Notes under the pieces: model-generated
Databases searched by the model: none
What the model was told of the DNA's origin: nothing
Seen by the model: only the letters and a program-made list of their open reading frames with translations
NCBI GenBank assembly: GCA_013365365.1
Contig: JABVXU010000003.1
Span: forward strand, 62,001-126,000
Length of the DNA stretch: 64,000 nucleotides
Source of the DNA: Cruorifilaria tuberocauda
Lineage: Eukaryota; Nematoda; Chromadorea; Rhabditida; Onchocercidae
Direction of reading: 5' to 3'
Made by a program: the position numbers and the translations under genes
In this document: positions 50,716-61,374 of the stretch, piece after piece
How the letters are laid out: the number at the start of each line of letters is the position of its first letter
How positions within the stretch are numbered: the stretch's first letter is position 1

Positions 50716-53700
50716 ATGTCTAGTTTTATTTTCGGCACACAGGGAACTACTGCTTCTGTAACACCTACCACCGGTAATTTATTTGGATCAATGTCCAAAC
50801 CATTATTTGGCACTTCAACAACTACAGTACGAACTGCAGGTAAATGTTTCGTAATTTGACTTGACCTTATATCATAATCATTGTTCATAGTGAGATGTGA
50901 GAAGTTCCACGAGATTTCAAATCTTTATACTTTTTCAAGAATTCGTTTTTGTTTTTTATTCGCTTAGTTGTTGTTTTCAGGTGCTGGCCCTTTTGGATCA
51001 TCTACATCTCAAGCTGCAAGATCTACAGCGCCAACAGGTGAAATCTGATGGCATTTAACCTTGGTTTGATTATTTTAAGTAGCCGAAGGGTGGTCATCAT
51101 GATCATATTTTATAGGAATGTTTGGTTCAACGGTTCCTTCTGGCGCATTATTTGGTACAACTGCGAAAACTACAACTACCACAGGAGAGTTATATATAAA
51201 ATCAAAACGGTTAATTAAAAATGCTTGATTTAAGGAGCTGTTGTTTCAGGTAGTTTGATAGGAACTGCTGGAGTTGCTATGACTTCTACGGTTAGTGGAT
51301 CTTTCGGAAGTACGTCAGCTACCACAACACCAGGTTTATTTAGTGTCGCCCCTGCTGCTACTATTACCGGAAATCTTTTTGGAAAGCCAACAGTCGGTAT
51401 ATATATTACTGCCATATGTAATTAAATTTAATTCATGACTGGTTATATAAAGAACTGAGATTTCTTTTTTATTATTTCGCGGTTTAGGTTTGTTTAGCCA
51501 TTCGGCAACTGTTACAACAGCTTTAACTGGTGGACTTTTTGGCGGAAGTGGAGCACCGACGACTACAACTGGAGTAGGATTAGGAGGGACGGGTACGTTT
51601 GCGGCTACCGGTTTGGTATCAAGTAACTTGGGAGTTGCCGGTGCTGCGGCTTCTGGAAATCCATTGGAAACTGAAGTACAACAAGTAATTATGGACCTCT
51701 TTAATCTATTACGGTAAGTTACATTGTTATTTAATTACGGAGGTATATTCCACTGCTAACTGTAATATTTCAGAGATCAAATTAAGAAAAATCATGAGTT
51801 AAGCGTTGAATTTGCAATGAATAGCTCGGAATCATGCTTACATATGGATGAAAAGATAGAAGAATTGGGTGGGGCTCGTGTAAAGAACTCTGACATTATA
51901 CGTAAAGCAAAAGACAGAGCAGAAGGTAACTTCTTACTTAATATCTAATTTTTCTAATTTTTTTGCATATATTCTATGAAGCAGTATCATTAGTAGTTGC
52001 GGGAATCTTTTGCCAAAACGATATGAGAAGAAGGATGTAATGTTCAGAAATTGTACCAGTTGAGCTAATCAATAATTTGTCTTATTATATTTACTGATGT
52101 TGATTGTTTAAACATTAGGAAATCAGCTACAAAATTTTAGAATTACTTGAGAAAATGCAGCGAGATTTACGGGTAGCAGAGCAGATATGTCGACGACAAA
52201 AAGAAATTTCAAAAAAACCACACTTTGGCCGAAAACAAGCTTTTTCTTATTTATTAACAGTTTGTAGCGAACACGAAAATACCGTGCGAGAATTTTGGGA
52301 AATATTGCAGTTATTGCAGGAGAGAATTGATGCAAAGTTAAGTAAGGTTAGTTCTGCTTCAGGCTACAATTTCTATGAAAGTCTCACTTTTATTAGCGAC
52401 ATTTGATCCAACTTTTCTAAAAATTTTTGTCCTTCCCTTGTTTTGAAGGATGTATATGAAATAAAAAAATCTTGTGGATAAAAAATTACTTCTGTCGTCT
52501 AAGTCAGTAGTTAAGCTCATAATGTTTTTTGAATCCAATGTAATCCTACAACTCTACTTCTTGAAAAGAGAAAGTCATGAGGACATACTAGAATCAAGTT
52601 AAAAGTGGTCATTGTAATAAAATTAATTTTCGTAATGTTTATAATAAAACTTATTGTGGAATTTATTTTTTGTAAGTTCATTTTGTTAGTTTATATTTCA
52701 TTATTAGAAGCTATAAAATTTCTTTAGAAAGATATAACTACAAAACAGGACCTGCAGAAACATTTCGAGCATTACGATCAAACATTTAAAATTATTTGTT
52801 CTGATGTTTATGGATATAAAATACAAATCGAAGTATGTTTTTGTTTTAATTATATCCTTTACCATTATTTTACTCATTGTTGAATTATTGATATTTAGGA
52901 TTGATACCTTTTTTATCGATATTCTTTGCACTTTTCTACAGGACCTCAAGGATGCATTTTTGGAATATCAAAAGCGTACTAATCCATATGCACCAAATCC
53001 ATTTGAACGGCGAAAATCGATGCATACTGTGAAGTCAAATGCGGAAAAAAGATACACGGGTGAATTTTGTGTCATGGAAATTTTACATATTAACATACTC
53101 TAAATTATTTTGTAGCTGGCTACGATATCACTATAATGATTCTGTTTATGCACCTTTGTTCTTCTATGGAAATTTCATATTTTTTGAAGAAACTTTTGAT
53201 GAACTATATGTGAAGAATTTAAATGTTTCATTATTTGAAGGCACAGATGCGTTCCCTTCACAAATAATAATGATGAAAATTGGTGAAATGGCGAAACCTT
53301 CTTCAACAACACAACAAACGGGTAGATTAATTTTCTTATTATCTGTACTGTATCGCCCGATTTCTTTTTTTAATTGTTCTTCAGAATCCTGATTTCATAT
53401 TACATGCAATAGCAAATTGAAAATTCTGATATTGTAGCAGGAGTAAGCGGATTTGGCACATCGAGCTCATTATTTGGTTCGAAAACTTTCGGTACTCCTG
53501 CTTTCTCTTTCAATCCGTCGGCTGCAAGCTCAACGGCGCCGTTTTTCAAACCCTTCTCCTCAACTAATTCAGCATCGACTTCTTTTTTCGGTATGGCATT
53601 GTAGTATTAGTGCTTAGATTTGTGTCGGCTTTGATTTATATAAAATTAGTCAGGAATGATAGTAGGTATGAAAGGTCTTTTTTTACTGCTCATACTTCTT

Positions 53701-54072
53701 TCTCTAAATTTGAAATATTAAGAAAAAAAGGGATCAAGAAAAAAGCTTGGTGAGCAGACGTAGCCAGCAGAAGCGCCCAACGTTGTCAGCAGTGACCTAA
53801 TAGTAAATTTATTGCTTTTTTATTCTTTACTCACACTCTTATTTCGTACCTTTTCTAGTGAGTTAATTTTGTTTTCCTTTTCAAAGATAATGCTGACACC
53901 ACCAAATTGCAGTACATTTCCAACATTATTTTCAGGCACCTTATCAACATCAGCAGCAGAGCCAGTATCTGTACCAGCGACAACAACATCTTTTACTTTT
54001 GGAAATACATTAAACTCATCAGTCAGTGGCACACTATTTGGTGGGAGTGCTAGCAAACCCTTTGGCCGTTAA
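50716..54072 (+). CDS. npp-4: FG-repeat nucleoporin Nup58/Nup45
   Basis: Central-channel nucleoporin of the Nup62-Nup58-Nup54 complex. Exons are approximately 50716-50839, 50981-51037, 51116-51184, 51250-51396, 51488-51713, 51774-51925, 52141-52346, about 52728-52797, 52942-53053, 53241-53320, 53439-53591 and 53936-54072. The N-terminal third is Ser/Thr-rich with FG and GLFG motifs (MSSFIFGTQG, GNLFGSMSKPLFG, GGLFGG). The middle is a coiled-coil region: NPLETEVQQVIMDLFNLLRD, AEQICRRQKEIS, VREFWEILQLLQERIDAKL, and LQKHFEHYDQTFKIICS followed by LKDAFLEYQKR. It matches the Nup58 helical core in order. A second FG region closes the protein (GFGTSSSLFGSKTFG ... KPFGR). Exon 3 has a non-canonical donor (GAGAGT). 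Middle exon edges are uncertain. The symbol follows the C. elegans Nup58 orthologue. Confidence 0.85.
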
Positions 54073-56952
54073 TCCAGATACTTCAAAAATTTGTTTTTTT
54101 TGTAATATTTGAAAGTCATAGTTAATTTTCACACGCTAAATATCGATACAATTTATATAGAAGATTAAAAATATAATGAATAGACAAGTTTGAAAGCTCC
54201 ATTTTGAAATGATGTATGAAAGAGAAGATAGAACAGAGAAGGAAAAAAAGGATAATGCTGATAATAATGCAGGAAGTTTTTTATATAATATTATCTTGGA
54301 AATTTTTTGTGGAGAGTGTCACTTAATAATCGTGGGACTTAGGCAGATTCATTCAATATATTTTACTTTAGTATACGGCAGTTACACTGTTTATTGTGTA
54401 CTTATTAACCGCCATCTTTCACACTCATTATTACGGACAGTTTTCTGTTAGAAAATGAATATTTTCCAATAAATCTTTCGTTATTCATATGTTGTTCGAT
54501 GTTTTTTAATTTCAAATTCGATCCTATATTTGTCAATGAAATTATGCTGATATATGGAAAACATTCATATTTTTATTGATCTGTGGTGTCATAAAGATGA
54601 TACGAAAACTTTTTACATGTCGTGTTTTCCGCAAGTACAGTTTTAAAAATTCCCATAATTGAGGCCGAAAGATTTGGAATTTATTTCGTTAAATATCCAT
54701 GTCGGCTTTATTGTTCATTTTTTTTATTAGGTAGAAAGTTTATCTGATTGGTAGTAAGCGAAAATGTGTGATGTAATTTTTTTCTTTTCCAGCTAAAGTA
54801 GATTGTTTCACAAACAACGAATTTGATAGCTTATTTATTGTGGAGGAATAGCGATACGATTATTAGAATTCCAATAGATTTCTTTTGGAATTGTCTTCGC
54901 AGGAACCGTTTACAGACAGTTAAATAGCAACGTAAAAGTTCGAAGATGAAGTTACCTGTCGCTACAGATGGTGAGACTTGTCCTCTCGATAAAATTATAT
55001 TTCATATCATACGGGCATACAACATATAATCCCGCGATCATTTCTTACGAAGAGAAAAGGCGATGAGCGTTCGTTTATCCAAAATATCAATAATGCATTT
55101 CATATTGCAAAGTTTCATCGAATTTCCGAAATCAATATTGGTTAAGAAATATAGAGATAAGGGCAAATATGTGTAAAAGCGCTTGTTATGATTTATGACT
55201 TGATGAGAAGCAAAAAGTGAGCAATTAATTAAGAGAATCTGCCTCAAAGCAAGTTCCGAATTCCTATCATTTAAATAAAAATCTGGCTTCTTTACTTTCA
55301 TTTAAAATTTAAAAAGCTAGTAAAGATTTGTTAGTAAAGATTCTATTTATTTTTAAATTTGCAATTATTTTTCGGTGCCTTTATTAGCACAGCCTTCTGC
55401 CAACTGCAAGAGCATGTATTCGAGAAATCAAAGGTCTAATCCTAGTTAATGTTCAAGTTCATATTTCATGCAGCTCAAGGAAATCTAAGAAGTGTTAAAT
55501 ATTCAAAGTTATGAATGACTGAGTATTTTATCCAGTTAACCTTATATGATCTAAATGTGATTTTATTAAAGTACTATGCAGATGAAGCAAGTACTATTTA
55601 AGAAGCATGGTAAATAATTCTAGTGAATTTTCGATATATCTTAGTTAACAATAAACTTAAATAACAATAACCACTGTTTAAACTGCATCGTTAAAGTAAT
55701 AGCATAAAAGTAAAAAATACCTTAAAATATTGAATTTCTCAAAATTTTCTGAAATGAATATCATTAAATGTTATCTCTGGTAATAACTCCTATTAGGACA
55801 TAATATTTGCTTGTTAACCAAGCTATTGATACTTTCAAGACGCCGATTTTGACTTCTGATTTTTGCTCATCTGTTTGTCAAAAAGGATTGTGGAAGCAAG
55901 AGTATTATTAATTTCGTGTGAGAGGACATGGCGATATGAAAATTGAATTGTTTGATGGAACATATCTCCGAATGTTACAACGGAAATACAATAACGTTCA
56001 TGCTGGGGTCGAAGATTTCTTACTCATAATTTCATGCAAATTAAAAGCCAATATGATAAACTGGCCATGATTTTTCCTATTTCTTCTAACATTGTTATTT
56101 CTACAAATAAGTTGTTTTTCCTTATTACATGTATTTATATTAGGGAGCACACTATAATCTTCAGTTGTGTTGCTTTGTGTGAAATATACAGGAGATAGAA
56201 GATGAAGTCATTTCAATTTGTAATCCTTGCGAATAAGGAAGAAGATAAGCTTACAGTGAGTGGTATATGACGTAAAAAGTAGGTCTTTATTTACAGATCG
56301 TATTTAATATGCAGTATATAAGGTCTATGTTGTACTCTTATCTAATACTATATAGTATATTTCCACAACTATATTAATTTATAAAAATTGGTGATATTTT
56401 CTAAATTTTTTTATTCCAGTGGCAGAATGTTCTAAAGAAATCATTCCATTTGGAAAAGGATTCTAAATCGGCATAGAAATTACAACCTGGAAATTTTTTT
56501 TCCTTGAGCGTTTGACTCGTTTCTGTTTTAAAACTTTATAATAAATTTGCAACGTTGTCTGATACTGATATGTGTTGTCTGACACGGATCTAATATTTCT
56601 TATCAGTCATCACTTAATAAGCCTACGATTAACGATGGCGTGTAATTAATTCGCATTAATTTGAATTGATTTGAAGAATCGTACCATTACACAACCAAAC
56701 AAAGTAATAACTTCGCAAGCTATTAAGTTTGCTAATGAAAATAAAGCATATCATGTATTAGTAAACACAACATTTGTTTGAGCAAAGTGTGCAATAAGCA
56801 AGCCTTTGTCTTGGTACATGCACAAATACAGATTTATAGCTTCACACTTCTTCATTATGCATAGTTTGCTGTATTACAATCATCCATCAGGTGCTCCGAA
56901 ACGCTCCATAGGATACGAAGTATTGTTCTTCGTCTCCATAATCTTTAATAAT
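54073..56952. other. Intergenic region between Nup58 and the orphan membrane protein
   Basis: About 2.9 kb of AT-rich DNA between two convergent genes. A candidate Nup58 polyadenylation signal AATAAA lies at 54468-54473, about 400 bases past the stop. Open frames at 54209-54451 (plus) and 55038-55301 (minus) have no recognisable family or splice context. Confidence 0.5.
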
Positions 56953-57621
56953 TCATGATGGTAAAGAAGTGCCTACGGAATCTGGAACATGCGTTTCTGC
57001 AAGATTCGCATCATTTAATTGTGTCAGTTCAGTCTTTTCACGTATCAATGCTTCTGGATCACGTTTTGCTTGTTTTGGAAGGACCTTGTCCGGATGTCGA
57101 CTCATTTTAAGAAATAAACGTTGCATAGCTAAATTGCCCAGACGCTGCTTTGCCTTGCTTTCGGTGATAATATCAGGCTTATCACCAATATCCCAACGAG
57201 TATGCAAAAATATTTGCAGATTTCTAAGTTCATTCTGGAAGAACAATGCAATAATTATAGTTACGATTGCTGCTGTAGCGGTGGGAAAGAGAAACATAGC
57301 AGCAAACCAACCCAATATGGCCCATTTTGAATCATAACTCATATCGCCAACTTCATTGATAAACAACATCATGCGACGTTTAGTTTCAAACATCAAATGA
57401 CTAGCCTTTACTAATCTCTTTGTGATGCTAAGGAAAGCATCAGTGATATTATCGATAGTATCAGAACGGGCATTGTCAATATCCAAAAACAGATTCCGAT
57501 CTGCTAACCATTGCTGTTCCTCCGCCTTGGAATCCTTTACCGCTTTCACAAATACATTATTCGGCAATGATAAATATAAGAGGAGAATCGTAACAAAACC
57601 GACAGGTGTACTGCAAGACAT
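56953..57621 (-). CDS. Unrecognised protein with signal peptide and one membrane segment
   Basis: Single-exon frame of 222 aa; family not recognised. The start chosen is ATG 57621, because TTTAG directly precedes it on the coding strand (likely trans-splicing) and because it begins a good signal peptide: MSCSTPVGFVTILLLYLSLP, with cleavage probably near residue 25. The frame remains open about 40 bases further upstream, but without an ATG. A charged, helix-prone segment follows (WLADRNLFLDIDNARSDTID and on to KRLVKASHLMFETKRRMMLF). Next come a hydrophobic stretch at about residues 120-145 (WAILGWFAAMFLFPTATAAI and on) and a basic, polar C-terminal tail. The predicted topology is type I: lumenal or extracellular N-terminal half and cytosolic tail. 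Codon use and length argue for a real gene. It lies head to head with ARFGAP1. Confidence 0.7.
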   Translation of the reverse strand: MSCSTPVGFVTILLLYLSLPNNVFVKAVKDSKAEEQQWLADRNLFLDIDNARSDTIDNITDAFLSITKRLVKASHLMFETKRRMMLFINEVGDMSYDSKWAILGWFAAMFLFPTATAAIVTIIIALFFQNELRNLQIFLHTRWDIGDKPDIITESKAKQRLGNLAMQRLFLKMSRHPDKVLPKQAKRDPEALIREKTELTQLNDANLAETHVPDSVGTSLPS

Positions 57622-58783
57622 ACTAAATTTCTTCAATCGTTGTAGTACTAGCGCGCGCAAAACATGAAGTATAAGAAATAAAAATCATCGTTCTGTAGTT
57701 CCAATTTTATAGTAAAAATAAAATTCACAAGTTTTTATCGAGAATTTAAATATTCGCTTTTTGTGTTTGATTTGATAGACTTTTACATATATGCTTATTT
57801 TACCATATAGGAAAACGCGTATTATAATTTATCAATATGAATCTTCCAAAAAATGGTTTTAAAATTATTAATAATTATTAAAAACAAGAATGAAGTACTA
57901 TTGGATTGTAAAGAACGGGAATTAGCACAGCATAATATTGCTATGCTAATTTTAATTCATTTCGCACCAGAAAACCTTTGTTAAAAAGAAAGATCGAAAA
58001 GTGAGGTCAACTTAGAGCGATAATTCATTGCAGCTCTTTTGAGCAGAGTATTTTCCGCTTCGAGTTCGAATGCTTACGCACGCTTAGGTTTAAACTCAAT
58101 TTGCAAGACATACTACTTACAGACTTCATGAATTGGTCCAATGCTTTAAAAGTGTTTTTGATTGTGCTAATGGATCCCATTTAGGCATTTGCTGGCTTTA
58201 ATAATATTTGGACAGAGGAACGAGTTCTTTACGATCCGTCACATGCATACGTAAAGCGAGAAAGAAGAGACGTGTCCTGACGCACTACCTGCGTCATTCG
58301 TTCGTCTCATCAATTACCCGTCAATTTTCAACGTCTTTCCTGTAGTATGTCTTTCGAACTTGATTGAAAATCAACTTAAAGATATTTATCAATCTTAAGA
58401 TTTACTCTGTCGATGTCCTCCCTAAATGTTGTGATTCATTAACTTCATCCTATGTATCTGAATCCTGCTTCATGAGATTTCTCCAACGTCTCTTTGCAGT
58501 TATGTCCGTCACTTGCAAATATGCTGCAATAATATTCGGAAAGTTGTGACAAATTTGAACAAAATTTGTAATAGATATTTCTTTTTAAAGATAATGAAGT
58601 TCAGTGATTCATTTAGATGTGTTAGTGCAGATATCCAGTGCTACTATCATTTTAGTAAGCAGCAAACGTTGAACGAACATCGAAAGAAGTATATTCGAAA
58701 TATTATACTAAAAGTAAGAGCAGAGGGATTTGGTTAACATTTTACTCTAGTGTATCTGATGCACTGAGAATCAATTAGCTACT
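57622..58783. other. Divergent promoter region, orphan gene / ARFGAP1
   Basis: A 1.16-kb spacer between genes transcribed away from each other. No coding feature is supported; frames at 58364-58549 and 58513-58737 have no similarity. A CTCTAG acceptor-like site near 58750 precedes the ARFGAP1 ATG and could be its trans-splice site. Confidence 0.5.
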
Positions 58784-61374
58784 ATGGCCAGTCCGCGAAC
58801 GCGACGCATCATTCGGGATATTCGAGCTATTCCTGGAAATAATGTTAGGCTTTTTTAAGCTTTCGAAGATAATAAATAAACTATTTTTTATTCAATTATG
58901 GAACAATTTTTTTTACAGATATGTTTCGAATGTGGCGCTAGTAATCCTCAGTGGGCCAGTGTGACGTATGGAATTTGGCTTTGTCTCGATTGTTCTGGTT
59001 TGCATCGTGGTTTGGGTGTACATGTCAGGTTTGCTGTTATATTTGTTTGTGTTACTTGTGTGTAAGTTTTGTGTTACAAATGGTTGCCTTTTCTATTGGA
59101 CAGCGGAAATCAGAGTTCGAAACCAAAAGTAATAAAATATCTTTGTAGTTTTGTACGATCTACAACAATGGATAAATGGAAGGATAGTGAGCTGAATAAG
59201 ATGGAAGCTGGAGGAAATGCAAAAGCATTAGAATTCTTAAAAAGTCAATCAGATTACCAATCAAACTGGTCACTTCAAGAAAGATATAATTCGAGAGCTG
59301 CTGCTCTTTTAAGAGATAAGGTACGATTTTTTATCGAAATGAACATTGAGAATATATTTTCAGGAGAGAATTTTGACCTTTTTATTTCCAGGTGTTGACG
59401 GAATCAGAACACCGTGAATGGTCGGCCGAAACGTCACCAGCGAGAAATTATACACCAAATACATTGAATTCATCTTCTCATCTACAGATCGGTGGAAACA
59501 GCAATTCGAATAATTTTTCCGCTTATTATGGCGGTGGTAATGTGACTTATATCAAAAACGGCTCGAATTCATACCACTCTGATTATGATAACTCGTAATC
59601 ACTTTATTTTTTGATGTTTTTACTAGCTTATACTAATAAGATTTTATTGTCCCCTGCTTATAGCTTTACTTTTCAATGACTTTTGTTGTGGATCTCTTCA
59701 CTACAGTTTAATTGTTATTTTTTCTGTGGTTCGACTAACTTAGAAGCAGTCGTATTTCTTCGTATTTGAAATGTTTTTTAATAAAAAAAATTTCATTAAA
59801 ATTTTAGTGAAAGTCGCTATCAAGGTTTCGGCAATGTTCATATGAATAATGACGATCCATCTGGTGAACTGCTGTCTGGTGCTTTATCGTCTCTTTCTGT
59901 GGCAAGTTTTAAAACTCAATTTTTATTTATTATCGCAGAATTTTTGCGAAATTTATTTTGAATTAAATGCTGTTGGTTATTATGCACAGATGATTTTTTT
60001 AGACTCTGCTTTAGGGTTGGAATATGCTGAGTAAGGGGGCAACAGCGGCTGCTTTGTATGCCAAAGATATCAGCTCACAAGCAACAGCAAAAGCTACCGA
60101 ACTCAGTGGAAGCGTTAGTGAAAACATTACAGCCTATATCCTTATTTCTTCATTAACATGTCCAGTTCATGCATATTAAATTTAGACAACTTTTTAGAAA
60201 ATATAGTAACTGCTGGGACAAGGACTTATTAATGTAATTTATATAGAAGTTATCCTATTTAAGATTATCGAAATTTAGGTCCGAGAAGGGACATTGTTAA
60301 ATAAACCTGCTTTGGGAAGTTTAGCGCAAAAAGCCACCGAAATAGGATCCAGATCATGGATGGGAATATCAAATTTTATCAAAAGTCCATCTCTGCAAGG
60401 TTTTGTTATGTCGGGAAAAAGGTTATTAATTCTTATTGTTTGATTTATTTTATTCTTGGAACTTTTCCTTGTGGAAGATTTTGCTTCTCGAAAACTTTTG
60501 CTATCGATTAAGCATAATTAAGCATAAGATGGTATAATTCGAAACACGAAATATCATTTTCTCTTTAGTGATTATGAAAATTTGGCTACACCAGACAAGC
60601 AAAACAGTATATTATTTGAGCAGCAAGCAAACAATTACCACACATGCAGGTGGATAACTTTTTTTGCAACGTTCGGTATCTCATTCATGTGCGCATTTCA
60701 TAATGACTCGAATATATTTGAAACATTTTAGGAATAATTCAGTTGAATGTAGTCCTTCAAAACCCTCAATCATATCTGATTTCGATTATGGTTAGTTGAT
60801 TTTTTTATCATTATAGTCTTAGTTTATCATTATATCATTATAGTCTTAATAAGTTAATATTAGTATCATATTGCGCATATCAATTTCGTAAAACTTTAAG
60901 AACTCAAAAATAAATCAAACTGGAACAAAAATGCACCAAATAATCACAATTTAATTTCTTCGTTTTGTAAATATAGCACAAAATTAATAATATTAAGATA
61001 TTTAAATTTGTATGCGATTTTTTTCCTTATGATTTGTATGCGTTTCAAGACTTAATAAGCACGTCTGTATAGGCAATTCAATTCAAAGTTCGATAGCAAA
61101 TTCAAAGCAATTTAGCAATGCGACATCAACAAGAACAAAAAAAGAGGCCTGTATTTCTATATTATGGAAGTCTATTAGTATTTTTTAGTTGATTTTTCAT
61201 AGTAAATTTTTATTCTAGCAAACTCCTCCATTGATCGATTTTTGCTTGGACGATAGTAAAACGGCTGGCGTACGAGAAAACCCAACTGCGATAACTAAAA
61301 CAACGTCGAATAGTAAGAAGACAGCATCCAGCAAGGATTGGGATGATGACGCCTGGGAATTGTTGAATCAGTAA
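58784..61374 (+). CDS. ARFGAP1-type Arf GTPase-activating protein
   Basis: Stimulates GTP hydrolysis on Arf1 during COPI vesicle cycling at the Golgi. The N-terminal ArfGAP domain is intact: zinc finger C-x2-C-x16-C-x2-C ([11 protein letters not shown] ... [12 protein letters not shown]), with the catalytic arginine motif [20 protein letters not shown] assembled across a splice, then [18 protein letters not shown]. Firm exons are 58784-58843, 58919-59028, 59149-59320, 59392-59594 and about 59809-59899. Later exons encode Ser/Thr/Gly-rich amphipathic stretches resembling the ALPS curvature sensors of ARFGAP1 ([20 protein letters not shown], and [20 protein letters not shown]). The final exon ends in [13 protein letters not shown], a typical acidic tryptophan-containing tail. 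Boundaries of the exons from about 60019 to 61217 are approximate. The order of domains favours ARFGAP1 over ARFGAP2/3. Confidence 0.9.

Noticed and set aside
58020..58110. TTCGAGTTCGAATGC motif resembling a tRNA T-arm
   Set aside because: No acceptor stem, D-arm or anticodon arm could be placed at the proper spacing, so no tRNA is called.
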